Shown here piece after piece: positions 8,219-15,919 of a DNA stretch of 64,000 nucleotides. Every line of letters starts with the position of its first letter. The stretch's first letter is position 1. The notes under the pieces were generated by a model. That model did no database searches. It had not been told where the DNA came from and saw only the letters and a program-made list of their open reading frames with translations. The position numbers and the translations under genes are program-made. Source of the DNA: Arthrobacter sp. YD4 (GTDB lineage Bacteria; Actinomycetota; Actinomycetes; Actinomycetales; Micrococcaceae); NCBI RefSeq assembly GCF_030410515.1, contig NZ_JAUHHD010000002.1, positions 165,419 through 229,418 on the forward strand. Direction: 5' to 3'.

Positions 8219-8318
8219 ACCTATTCACGATGTAACCAACGTCCTGACTCAGTACAACTAGTCGAGCAGCGGCCACATGCACCTTATGGAGGGCCACTAG
8301 CCTTTTTCCAGGCCTGCC

Positions 8319-9254
8319 TCAATAGCGTCGGTACCATGCGTACAGCCACTTCCCGAGAGCCCGGGTGAGCCAGCCGAAGCCGGTCAGCACAGCGAAGGCA
8401 GTGCCGGCGATGGCGAGTTTCCAGTACCACTCGTGGGCATCCAGGAACCATCCCCAGAGGGTCTGGAGGATGGGCTGGAGCCCGAATGCCGCCCAGACTG
8501 TTTGGGCTGTGCCGAACACTACCCAGACGGCTATGGCGAGCGGCACGAGCGCAGCACTGATCTGGCCGACCGTCTGCCATGTCACCGCCCCGCGGAGCTG
8601 ATCGACTCGTTCACCGGCCCGTCGGACCTGTTCGCTGACATACGTTCCGGCTTCGCTGAGCGCCGTGCGGCTCTTTTCCAACTCCGCCAGCATCGGCACA
8701 CTGGACTCTGCGAAGGCGGTCTTCACCGCATGCTCATGCTCCAGGAGTTGGGCCCCTAGTCGGGGAACCAAGTACCGGGCCAGCTTCTCGTAGTCGATAT
8801 TGACAGTGCGCTGCCGATGCAGGGCGTCAGCCAATCTCGAGTTCGTCGTTTCCAACGCTGTGATCTTGACCGAAATGTTCTGCGTCAGTGCGTGGGCGGA
8901 CACGTCCGCGGCCCGCAAGGTGGACCCGTCGGGCAGCTTGACGACTTTGGAGCTGGCCAGCAGTTCCAGCATCTCGCTCATAGTCGTCGCGAGTGTTGTC
9001 AGCGTCTTGGCGTGCGAGTCGTTCGCGGAGACGTTGGAGTTGTTCAGCTGCTGCATCAACCGCCGCGTCTGCTCCAGCCCCTCCCATGTGCTGATGAAGC
9101 TCTGCGCCACCGAGCTGAACGAGTTCACGATCTCCCGCTGGTTCTTCTCGATCCCGTCGAGTCGATCGAGCAACAAACTCAACGTCTCCGAAGTCAGTTG
9201 CTGCTCGTTGTTCTGGTCGTGGTGCTGCTGATTGAGGGTCTCCATGATTCCCAT
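8319..9254 (-). CDS. Mobilisation-associated coiled-coil membrane protein (MobB/MbeB-like position)
   Basis: 311 residues from an ATG at 9254 with AAGGAG seven bases upstream. The N-terminal 230 residues are helical and polar with long coiled-coil-prone stretches. Two hydrophobic segments follow near residues 230-250 and 280-300, then a basic tail. The first 428 bases overlap the 3' part of the relaxase gene in another frame. The same nesting of an accessory mob gene within a relaxase gene is known from ColE1-type plasmids (mbeA with mbeB/mbeD). Products there stabilise the relaxosome and tether it to the membrane. That role here is inferred from position, membrane anchor and coiled coil. Confidence 0.65.
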   Translation of the reverse strand: MGIMETLNQQHHDQNNEQQLTSETLSLLLDRLDGIEKNQREIVNSFSSVAQSFISTWEGLEQTRRLMQQLNNSNVSANDSHAKTLTTLATTMSEMLELLASSKVVKLPDGSTLRAADVSAHALTQNISVKITALETTNSRLADALHRQRTVNIDYEKLARYLVPRLGAQLLEHEHAVKTAFAESSVPMLAELEKSRTALSEAGTYVSEQVRRAGERVDQLRGAVTWQTVGQISAALVPLAIAVWVVFGTAQTVWAAFGLQPILQTLWGWFLDAHEWYWKLAIAGTAFAVLTGFGWLTRALGKWLYAWYRRY

Positions 9255-10128
9255 GCTTTTGCTCCTTCATCTCCTGTTTTTTCGTAAATACTTTGTCGAG
9301 GCCTTCTGCCGTGAATTCCGGTGACAGCGCCGAGGCCTTGCGCCTTCGAACCCGGGGGTTCTTTCCGGGGGTGGACTCGTCGCGCATCTTGTACGTGATG
9401 CCGGTGGCTGTCTCCCCTGCCGTCTTGCTGCGGTAACCGTCGTGCTTGACTTTGTGTTCGGTTGTGATGACTTCGACGCCGCGGGCCCTGCACGCCGCTA
9501 TGAAGGTCGGCAGATCCACCGCGGAGGTGTCGATACCCGCCTGCTCGATCGCGTCGCCGAGCTGCTGATCGAAGGCCGCCATGTCACCACGCTTGTTGGC
9601 CCAGTACGAGCCTGGTGTGGATACCGGTGCCGGTGTGGTCACCTGCATCCCTTCCTCCTGCATGAGGGCGTCGTTGGCGCGCTTCACCTGCCAGTGCACG
9701 CGGTAGTCCCTTGGTGCCTTCCCCGTGACCGCGTCGTGGTTCAGGATCGTGATGTGAGCGTGGGCGCAGCCGCCCTGGCCGTCGTCGTGAACCACGACCA
9801 TCGCTGGACTGTTGGGCCGCATCTTTTTCGCCAGCAGGAACGCCAAATCACCCGCCCGCTGAAGGTCAAGGGGATCATTGACATCCAGTTCGTCGGGATG
9901 GAAAGAAACGATGTAGGAATGTGCTTTCACCCTGCGGCCGTTCTGCTCGGCCAGCCGGTTGCCCGTCTCAATGAACTGGGCGATGCTCGGTGCATCGCAG
10001 TAGAACCCCGGAGCCAGCCGGTCAGTACCTGCCGCTTTGTGACCCTTCTTCTTCGCCCCAACGCCGAATTCCAGATAGTCCGCCCGGGTACCCAGGTCGT
10101 AGACCGGAGACACCGTTGTAATGCTCAC
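8827..10128 (-). CDS. HUH relaxase (mobilisation protein A)
   Basis: 433 residues from a GTG at 10128 whose GTGA overlaps the mobC stop by four bases. The relaxase domain fills the first 260 residues. The metal-binding HUH motif is HAHITILN at about 123-130, and a candidate catalytic Tyr lies near the N-terminus (Tyr10 or Tyr18). It would nick oriT, stay attached to the 5' end and lead the strand into the recipient cell. From about residue 290 to the end, the sequence becomes Arg/Glu/Ala/Gln-rich and coincides with the overlapping 8319-9254 gene in another frame, so the true functional domain may end near the start of that gene although the frame stays open. No conjugation channel genes are nearby, so transfer would need a helper. 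Confidence 0.88.
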   Translation of the reverse strand: MSITTVSPVYDLGTRADYLEFGVGAKKKGHKAAGTDRLAPGFYCDAPSIAQFIETGNRLAEQNGRRVKAHSYIVSFHPDELDVNDPLDLQRAGDLAFLLAKKMRPNSPAMVVVHDDGQGGCAHAHITILNHDAVTGKAPRDYRVHWQVKRANDALMQEEGMQVTTPAPVSTPGSYWANKRGDMAAFDQQLGDAIEQAGIDTSAVDLPTFIAACRARGVEVITTEHKVKHDGYRSKTAGETATGITYKMRDESTPGKNPRVRRRKASALSPEFTAEGLDKVFTKKQEMKEQKHGNHGDPQSAAPRPEQRAATDFGDVEFVARSTRRDREEPAGDRELVQLGGAELHQHMGGAGADAAVDAAAEQLQRLRERLARQDADNTRDDYERDAGTAGQLQSRQAARRVHLAGRGRVRPRTDAEHFGQDHSVGNDELEIG

Positions 10129-10532
10129 GGGGACGCCTTCCCGCTGAGAGCGTCGACCAGGCGTTCATAGTGCTCCGCCAACGCGTCGATCACCGGGGCG
10201 AGGGCCCCGAGGTCCAGCACGCCCCGATGCCCAAGGCGGCTCAACTGGTTGAAATTCACGCCGACGCGCTTCACGTCGACCCGGGCAGCGTCCAGAACCC
10301 TGAGCTGACGCTCGGTGAGCACAGCCGGAGGCGGTTCGGCTGCCCCGGCGCCGCCGCCGTGCCCCTCGGCCTGCTTCGCCGCGGCAAGCGCCGCGCCCCG
10401 AACGAAAGCCGACGGCGGCAAGCCCCGCCACGTCGCCACCTTCTCGACTAACGCGAGTTCAGCTTCGCTGAACCGCGTGTCGATTCGGTGGCTCCGAGGC
10501 CGTGGAGCAAGCTGTTTGGAAGTGCCACTCAT
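10125..10532 (-). CDS. mobC: MobC-like relaxosome protein
   Basis: 135 residues starting at the ATG at 10532, chosen because GGAGG lies eight bases upstream; the longer open frame to 10880 reads through non-coding, Arg-rich sequence. The N-terminus resembles a ribbon-helix-helix (TRFSEAELALVEKVATWRGL), and the family hallmark LRVLDAARVDVKRVGVNFNQ lies around residues 75-95, followed by NQLSRLGHRG. MobC proteins bind near the nick site and help melt oriT for the relaxase. The gene is coupled to the relaxase gene by a GTGA overlap. Candidate oriT lies just upstream. Confidence 0.85.
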   Translation of the reverse strand: MSGTSKQLAPRPRSHRIDTRFSEAELALVEKVATWRGLPPSAFVRGAALAAAKQAEGHGGGAGAAEPPPAVLTERQLRVLDAARVDVKRVGVNFNQLSRLGHRGVLDLGALAPVIDALAEHYERLVDALSGKASP

Positions 10533-10749
10533 GAACCCGCCTCCGTCCGGTCCTGAAGTACGAAATCTGCGGTGGAAAACGAACGCAAGCAGGCACTCTG
10601 TCCGACACCGCTTCGCTCGTCGTCCAGTGCGCCGCTTGCGAGGGGCTGGGCTCCGCCCTTCCCCCTCGACCCCCAAACCCGAACCACGGCACTGCACCCG
10701 GGTGCTTGCGCACCTAGGTACCGGCCGGTGATGACAAGCTGCCCGCCGG
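10533..10749. other. Candidate transfer origin (oriT) upstream of mobC
   Basis: The 217 bases before mobC carry no credible gene. They hold AGTGCGCC at 10626-10633, which resembles the core of MOBQ-type nick regions (TAAGTGCGCCCT), a 7-bp inverted repeat CGCAAGC/GCTTGCG near 10573 and 10634, and the hairpin GGGC-TCC-GCCC near 10648-10658. oriT commonly lies directly upstream of mobC. The assignment is by position and short motifs only. Confidence 0.4.
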
Positions 10750-11055
10750 TCACGGCGCATCCTCCGTGCTGCGGCCGTCGTGCGGGGTAACGGCATTCCC
10801 GCCGGTGCCCTGGCCCGCCGGCGGCGGCACCGCCCTCGAAGTCCTGGCCCGTGTTGACCGCTGGGCCGACTCGGCGGCAAGCTGCGTACGCGCTTTAACC
10901 TCGAGCTGTGACGCCAGCCCAGGGTGCTTTTCGCGCATCAACGTCAGCATCCGCGCGTCGACGGCCTGCTGCTGCTTGCGCTCACGATCCCGCAGGAGCT
11001 TGAGCTTTTTCGCTGCCGCTGCTTTGACGGCTGCAACCTCATCTTCAATGGCCAT
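10750..11055 (-). CDS. Small helical plasmid-type protein
   Basis: 101 residues from an ATG at 11055, preceded by GAAAGGAAAAGC, which gives a ribosome site AAAGGA. The first 65 residues are strongly helical and basic (KAAAAKKLKLLRDRERKQQQ) and could form a coiled coil. The last 35 are Pro/Ser/Thr/Gly-rich and probably disordered. It lies between rep and mobC on the same strand, so it is part of the rep-mob operon. Small proteins of this type are common in actinobacterial mobilisable plasmids; a DNA-binding or relaxosome accessory role is a guess. Confidence 0.6.
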   Translation of the reverse strand: MAIEDEVAAVKAAAAKKLKLLRDRERKQQQAVDARMLTLMREKHPGLASQLEVKARTQLAAESAQRSTRARTSRAVPPPAGQGTGGNAVTPHDGRSTEDAP

Positions 11056-11123
11056 AGTGCTTTTCCTTTCGTGGGTGCTCCAGCCACAGGTGGTGAGCTG
11101 GAAGTTGCTGAGTTACGCCGCGT

Positions 11124-11975
11124 TTACGGTGCGGTCTTTGCCCGAACGACGTTGCTGGCCCGCAGCATGCGGTCGTAGTGATCCCCCTCGAAGCCGAGCC
11201 GATCGGCAATCCAGCTCAAGCTCTCGGTCAAAGTCACTCCAGTGCGCACCCTGAGTTTCATGTCCTGGTGGTGGGGCGTCATGGTCCCTGCTTCAACGTG
11301 AGCCGTCCTGCATTCCTCGGCCAGGCGTTTCAGGGTAGGGAAGTGTTTCGCGTACACAAGTGGGTCGGTCTCACGGACTTCCCACAACCGCAGGGTCCCG
11401 GCCAGCACTCCGAGTTTGATCTCGTCCAGGCGAGTCGGGAGCTTCATGGGCCTGGCGAAGTGGGCCTCCACTTCGCCACGCCAATCAAAGTTGGCCACGA
11501 CGTTGGTATCCGGGTACCGGTGCTTACCCAGAGCCTGCTGCGTTGGATCTTCGTGTGTCAGGTAGCGGAGGTAGCTCGCAAAGCCGCCCCTGCCGCCCAA
11601 AATTTGGACTAACTCCAGCGGTACACCGAACCACTCCGCGATTTGCTCACGGGTGCGGGCATCCCTGCACTGCAACGCGATATGGATGTGGGGAGGAACC
11701 AGGCTGCCGTCGCTACGACGGTCCTGGTCGTGCTCAGTCCATGCCCACTTGGTGATTGAACGGTGGGCAAGACCACGCTGGAGTTGCCTCGGAGTCATGA
11801 GTACTTCGCCCGTCTCCGGATGACGCCGGTACTGCGTGATCTTGAATGAGCGATAGCGACGGGGCGCGGGCTTCTTGTCCTTGGACTTGGTCCGGACAGA
11901 GGCTCGTCCAGGATTGCGCGGACTGACCGCTCTGGAAGTATCGTTCGCGACGGAACGGTTTTCTGCTGCCGGCAT
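11124..11975 (-). CDS. Rep_2-type HUH replication initiator
   Basis: 283 residues from the ATG at 11975, chosen because GAGGAGG stands upstream and the codon overlaps the stop of the HTH gene (TAATG); the open frame reaches 12104 but the extra residues have no protein character. The core reads WAWTEHDQD, then VPPHIHIAL with the HUH metal site, then SYLRYLTHEDP, the YLTHE block typical of pMV158-type rolling-circle Rep proteins, whose Tyr would be catalytic. A C-terminal helical domain follows. It nicks a double-strand origin to start rolling-circle replication. In an integrated element such a Rep supports excised-form replication. Confidence 0.85.
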   Translation of the reverse strand: MPAAENRSVANDTSRAVSPRNPGRASVRTKSKDKKPAPRRYRSFKITQYRRHPETGEVLMTPRQLQRGLAHRSITKWAWTEHDQDRRSDGSLVPPHIHIALQCRDARTREQIAEWFGVPLELVQILGGRGGFASYLRYLTHEDPTQQALGKHRYPDTNVVANFDWRGEVEAHFARPMKLPTRLDEIKLGVLAGTLRLWEVRETDPLVYAKHFPTLKRLAEECRTAHVEAGTMTPHHQDMKLRVRTGVTLTESLSWIADRLGFEGDHYDRMLRASNVVRAKTAP

Positions 11976-12271
11976 TAATAACGCACCTCCTCGGAGGTGC
12001 TGTGATGCTCCTGGGAAAGCAGCCAGGCTTCGACGGCCGCAGACCGGTAGCGGACAGTCTTGCCCAGTCTGATGAAGGCGGGACCACGTCCCGTGATGCG
12101 CCACTCGCTGAGAGTGCGCTCGGTGACATCCAGCTGTCCGGCGAGGGCCGGCGGAGTGAGGAGGTCATTCAGCACCGCAACGCGAGCACTGGCGACGTCA
12201 CGTTCGATGGCGGCGAGGCGTTCGGCGATGGAGCTGAGGGTGGGTCGGCTGATGGAAACGGTTGTAGACAT
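11975..12271 (-). CDS. Excisionase-like helix-turn-helix protein
   Basis: 98 residues from the ATG at 12271. The segment LLTPPALAGQLDVTERTLSEWRITGRGP (about residues 37-64) followed by FIRLGKTVRYRSAAVEAWL is the winged-helix HTH_17/excisionase layout, with the beta-hairpin wing (IRLGKTVRYR). Such proteins bend DNA at att sites to favour excision, or repress the rep operon. It is translationally coupled to rep (TAATG). It heads the minus-strand operon xis-like/rep/small/mobC/relaxase and is divergent from the integrase, the pSAM2-like gene set. Perfect palindromes at 12344-12357 and 12370-12383 upstream are likely operator sites. Confidence 0.8.
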   Translation of the reverse strand: MSTTVSISRPTLSSIAERLAAIERDVASARVAVLNDLLTPPALAGQLDVTERTLSEWRITGRGPAFIRLGKTVRYRSAAVEAWLLSQEHHSTSEEVRY

Positions 12272-13026
12272 GAGTATCCCTTGCGGCTTTTCAGCGGCAA
12301 GAGGATCACCCGACGAACCATTTCAGATTTCTATGTCGGCCGTGCACCTTATGGTGCGTATCCACTCGGGGAGAGTACTCTCCACTACTCCTTGTGATTG
12401 TTTTCGGAGCCTTGATCTCGTGTGTCACAAAGTATACACACATGCGTGAGTCGACCCACGAACTTCCACATTTCTCTACATAACCCGCTATTTCGTGCGA
12501 GCACAGATTGGCACAGTTCGGGGCTATGGACACATCGCGACCGTTCGTTTCGGGTCGATACGGCCGGCCTGTCCAATGATGGCGCTGATATCGACACCAA
12601 ATCACCCATCGATCCGGACTGTCGCGCACAGTTCGGCACAGCTCGGCTTCAGTCTCACTCAAGAGAAACTGCCTCTCGGCGCGCAGGCGTAGAGCACAGC
12701 ACTGGCAACAGATCCGACCCGTCCCCCTGCCGCTTTGGAGGGCTCGAGCACAGTTAAGCACGCCAATTTTCAAAGTTTTTGATGTTGGGGAAAAACCAAA
12801 AATCGGCGGTACATGCGGCACACGCATAAGAGCAGCGGCATCCCCTGATAAACCAACGAAAAGCGCTCCCGAACGATGTGCCACTTCTTGTTTCAAAAAC
12901 GCTACACGGTCCGACGAAGTCACAGATCCCGGTACTCCCAATGTCTTTTAGCCGCTTGACGGAAAGCCCAAACTCACATTTACTGACACTTCATCCGCAC
13001 CAAGGCGACTGCAAGAAAGACCGGGC
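12272..13026. promoter_or_regulatory. Divergent control region and candidate replication origin
   Basis: 755 bases without a gene between the xis/rep operon and the integrase. GCACAG occurs at 12501, 12511, 12626, 12636, 12694 and 12748; the first four form two pairs with 10-base spacing, as in iterons. A distinctly AT-rich stretch at about 12763-12810 contains runs of A and T. Two palindromes lie near the left operon: GCACC-TTAT-GGTGC at 12344-12357 and GGAGAGTACTCTCC at 12370-12383. Both strands need promoters here. The combination suggests an origin plus operator region served by the adjacent Rep and HTH proteins. Confidence 0.5.
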
Positions 13027-14136
13027 ATGGGGAGTATCCATCCATACGAAAATAAGAGCGGCAAGTGGTACCGCGTGCTCTATAAGAAACCGAACAACAG
13101 TCAGGGCCAGAAGCGTGGGTTCAAGCTCAAGCGTGATGCACAGGCTTTCCTGGACGCCGTGGAGGTTTCCAAGAGAAGCGGTGAGTTCATTGCTCCGAGC
13201 GATGGTCGCATCACCATCGGGAGCCTCGGCGCAGAGTGGTTGGCAGCCCACAAGCACACGGTCAAACCTTCAACGTTCCACAGCATTGAGAGCGCCTGGC
13301 GGAACCACGTCCATCCCAAATGGGGCGACCGCTTTGTCTCTTCGCTTCTGCGCTCAGAAATCAAAGCGTGGGTAGCCTCCCTCTCCGAGAATCGCAGTCC
13401 CACAACGGTGTCGCGTTGCCTCGGCGTACTCTCAGGGATTCTTCACGACGCCGCGGAAGACAAACGAATCTCCTCGAACCCGGCAGAGGGCGTCAAAATT
13501 GCCCGCCGGACAAGCCGTTCTCGTGGGTACCTGACGCACAGTCAGGCTGAAGCCCTTGCCTTGGAATCCAAGTACCCCGACTTTGTGAGGTTCCTGGCCT
13601 ATACCGGGCTCCGATGGGGTGAGGCCACCGGCCTGCGGGTCGGCCACGTGGACCAGCCTGCACGGCGCGTACTCATCGTAGAGAACGCCGTCAACGTCAA
13701 CGGCAAGATGGTCATCGGCACACCGAAAATGCACGAGAGTCGTTCCATTGTCTATCCAGCCTTCCTGGCACCAGCCATTGAGTCGGCCTGCGCCAGCAGG
13801 GCAAGTCACGCCCTCCTTTGGGGCGACGGTGTGAACTACCTTCGCCCGGGAAACGCGGAAAGCGGGTGGTTCGCCGCGGCCCGCAAGCGCGCTCAAGCGA
13901 ACGATGCGGCGTTCCCTACGATCACACCCCACGACCTCCGGCACACGGCGGCGTCGCTTGCCATCAGTGCCGGCGCTAACATCAAGGTGCTCCAGCGGAT
14001 GCTTGGGCACGCATCTGCCGCGATGACGTTGGATCGCTATGCCGACTTGTTCGAGGATGACTTGGATAAGGTCGCCGGCGCCTTGCACCAGGCCCGGCAG
14101 GATCAACTCTTGGCAAAGGGACGCCACGGCGCCTGA
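13027..14136 (+). CDS. int: Tyrosine site-specific integrase
   Basis: 369 residues, full length for the phage-integrase family. N-terminal arm-binding region (about 1-60) is followed by the SAM-like core-binding domain (60-150) and the catalytic domain with TGLRWGEATGLR holding the first Arg, HDLRHTAAS with His and second Arg, LGHAS, and the nucleophile in TLDRYADL. It would join the element into, and with the excisionase out of, a tRNA-type attB site. Orientation, divergent from the rep/mob operon and pointing to the right end, fits the att site at 17132-17158. The 3 kb between int and att, filled with broken genes, implies later insertions or a tandem element. The C-terminus matches the integrase remnant at 16946-17029. 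Confidence 0.93.
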   Translation: MGSIHPYENKSGKWYRVLYKKPNNSQGQKRGFKLKRDAQAFLDAVEVSKRSGEFIAPSDGRITIGSLGAEWLAAHKHTVKPSTFHSIESAWRNHVHPKWGDRFVSSLLRSEIKAWVASLSENRSPTTVSRCLGVLSGILHDAAEDKRISSNPAEGVKIARRTSRSRGYLTHSQAEALALESKYPDFVRFLAYTGLRWGEATGLRVGHVDQPARRVLIVENAVNVNGKMVIGTPKMHESRSIVYPAFLAPAIESACASRASHALLWGDGVNYLRPGNAESGWFAAARKRAQANDAAFPTITPHDLRHTAASLAISAGANIKVLQRMLGHASAAMTLDRYADLFEDDLDKVAGALHQARQDQLLAKGRHGA

Positions 14137-14229
14137 GACCTGAACTGCGGGATGGTCGGCCTGCCGCAATCCACGGCAACCCTGGCACCGGGCAGGCACA
14201 ACGACCTGCTTAGACTGGCGCAATGACAC

Positions 14230-14405
14230 CGCCCACGAGGGCCAGGCCCGGCCGCCGCGGGGGACGCGGACCGCCTCGATGACGTGCGCGTACATCCGTG
14301 AGTCCAGGCCCTGGCCGGGCTCGATGAGGAATGCCAGCGGCCAGCCCTTCCCGTCGTAGGCGTGGTGGATCTTCGTAATCAGCCCGCTGAGGGAGCGGTC
14401 GACAG
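14230..14405 (-). pseudogene. IS5-type transposase fragment
   Basis: The minus-strand frame encodes LSGLITKIHHAYDGKGWPLA and then LIEPGQGLDSRMYAHVIEAVR, which I recognise as the internal part of an IS5-family (IS427/ISL2-like) DDE transposase, including the T-K-I-H block with altered Asp environment. Only about 56 residues are recognisable. Flanking sequence in the frame does not continue the protein, and it overlaps no intact element ends. It is a decayed insertion sequence directly downstream of the integrase gene. Confidence 0.7.
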
Positions 14406-14504
14406 CAGGGCACTTGAACGACTCAGGATTAGAACGCCAGCACCTGTCTTCACAATCCCTGAGGAACGCCCGGGTGGTGGACAATCAGTCTCGGAAACGC
14501 TGCG

Positions 14505-15518
14505 ATGAAAGGGCCATGGGGGATGGGCGAAAAAAGACAATTCAAAGTCGGTGACCTAGTAGATGCCAAGCACTGGTGGAATGGCGTCGACCGCGAAGTC
14601 CACTTCACGGACGGAGTGATAGCTGAGGTCCTGGACCCCGACAATACGGTGTCCAGCATGTCCGTCAGAAGCAGGTACGCCTACTACGTGGTTCACGCCT
14701 GCAATCAGGAGCAGGGGGATTTCTTCGAAGAAGGAGGAGTCAAGCTCCGCTCTGCGGACGATGCCTGGCGTGCGGGACACTTCTTCCTTGACGACATAGT
14801 CCGCGCAGACGACGGCATAACGTCCCTCGAAGGAGTCATTGAGAAGTTTGTGGCGGTTGGCGACCAGCCCTACAAAGTGACAGACCGGACGACAAAGGAG
14901 TCCGCGTTCTTTGGCGACGCACACCTCACACTTAAGCACCGGAGCCGGGACAGCCCACGGGAGCGGTTCCGGTTTGATGACTGGGTAGTTGCCGACGACG
15001 GGAACGTCCGCCTCGAGGACGCCGTGATAGGACCAGACCCCATGACGGGCGGGGTCCGAGTCATTGAAGGGAGCATTGTTTTTGGCCGACGCGCTGGAGA
15101 GCAATATGTTTATGCAGCCGATGGATCAGGGGATGTACGACTGTTCTGGGAAGAGCATCTCAGGCCCAGGACAAGTCCCGTGCCACAGGAACTCCGGGAC
15201 CCCGAAAGACGGGTCGCGGACTATGCTTGGTTCAAGCACGCCCCATCACGAGCCCGCGCTGAAGCTGCCGCGGAAAGTTTAAGGCAGTGGGTAGAGACAA
15301 CGTCCTATGAACCCAGCCCTCTCAGCATCAAACCTGAACCGCCAAAGCGTCCGATCGTCAGCGGGTTCAGGGGCGTGCTTATGTGGATTGCGGCCGTACC
15401 GGTGGCAACCCTCACTGCCGAATCCCTGGCCCCTGGAGCAGGCCAAGTTATATCGCAGATACTCGTAATTAGCTCACTTGGAGTCGTGCCATGGATCGCC
15501 CGTCGGATACCTGCCTAG
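14505..15518 (+). CDS. Hypothetical protein with repeated beta modules and a C-terminal membrane hairpin
   Basis: 337 residues from an ATG at 14505; the ATG at 14523 (MGEKRQFKVGD) is an equally good start. Three segments share a pattern of hydrophobic-D-V-A-D-D-G-x-L-x-G/A-V-I: FKVGDLVDAKHW near residue 13, FFLDDIVRADDG near 92, and FRFDDWVVADDG near 157. They suggest three tandem small beta-barrel (SH3/KOW-like) modules. Two hydrophobic segments near 295-335 form a membrane hairpin, leaving the modules in the cytoplasm. No family recognised. It is alone, flanked by transposon remnants, and is intact, so it may be cargo under selection. Confidence 0.65.
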   Translation: MKGPWGMGEKRQFKVGDLVDAKHWWNGVDREVHFTDGVIAEVLDPDNTVSSMSVRSRYAYYVVHACNQEQGDFFEEGGVKLRSADDAWRAGHFFLDDIVRADDGITSLEGVIEKFVAVGDQPYKVTDRTTKESAFFGDAHLTLKHRSRDSPRERFRFDDWVVADDGNVRLEDAVIGPDPMTGGVRVIEGSIVFGRRAGEQYVYAADGSGDVRLFWEEHLRPRTSPVPQELRDPERRVADYAWFKHAPSRARAEAAAESLRQWVETTSYEPSPLSIKPEPPKRPIVSGFRGVLMWIAAVPVATLTAESLAPGAGQVISQILVISSLGVVPWIARRIPA

Positions 15519-15645
15519 GCCACCGGAGCGGCACCAGAGAGTACCGGCACCCTCTCAACACCGCCGGCAAAAAACGAGCCGCAGCACCGGCGCGGTGAAA
15601 CACCCAGGGGTGTTGGTGATGCCCCGCGTGGGGGCGTGACATGAA

Positions 15646-15703
15646 GAAGACCTCCGGATGAGTGGTGCTTACGACCGACATCACGTCAGGCCCGGAGGTC
15701 TTC
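15646..15703 (+). promoter_or_regulatory. RBS-sequestering inverted repeat before truncated transposase
   Basis: GAAGACCTCCGG at 15646-15657 pairs perfectly with CCGGAGGTCTTC at 15692-15703, just before the ATG at 15705. The right arm contains the ribosome site GGAGG. The arrangement copies that of the intact IS481 element at 8.2 kb (13-bp arms, ribosome site in the 3' arm, start codon adjoining). Confidence 0.6.
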
Positions 15704-15704
15704 A

Positions 15705-15875
15705 ATGCCTCCTGCCAACGCCGTCCTGACCTCGAAGGGTCGGTTCCGGCTGGCCCGCTGCATCGTCGAGGACCGGTGGCTGCAGGCCCGGGCCGCCGAG
15801 CAGTCCTTCAACCTCTCGCTCACCTACCGGGCCTTCGTCGACCTTTACGCATGCCTGATGTGGCTCCGTCAATAA
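15705..15875 (+). pseudogene. Truncated IS481-family transposase (N-terminus only)
   Basis: 56 residues from the ATG at 15705 with GGAGG six bases upstream. The start NAVLTSKGRFRLARCIVEDR is the recognisable N-terminus of IS481-family transposases of the type seen in actinobacteria. After about 35 residues the similarity to the expected helix-turn-helix fades (FNLSLTYRAFVDLY), and the frame stops at 15875. The catalytic DDE domain is absent from the following DNA. It is a broken element, different in sequence from the intact copy at 7185-8256. Confidence 0.7.
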
Positions 15876-15919
15876 AGAGACACGCCCTAGCCCAAGTGAA
15901 AGCGGACGCGACTGTAGTA

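Larger units (their letters stand above)
7185..8256 (-). mobile_element. Complete IS481-family insertion sequence
   Basis: 1,072 bp beginning TGTACTCAGTCAG and ending in the complement, TGACTCAGTACA. The terminal inverted repeats match at about 22 of 26 positions. The element is bordered by ACTAGT at 7179-7184 and again at 8257-8262, a 6-bp target duplication. IS481 elements are known to prefer NCTAGN targets, which fits exactly. It holds a single full-length transposase gene on the minus strand, whose stop lies inside the left repeat. Intact ends, duplication and open frame indicate a recent and potentially active insertion. Confidence 0.92.

Noticed and set aside
13432..14484. Long minus-strand open frame (350 codons) opposite the integrase
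   Set aside because: Only its first part resembles a protein, an IS5-type transposase fragment. The rest is the complement of the clearly real integrase gene.
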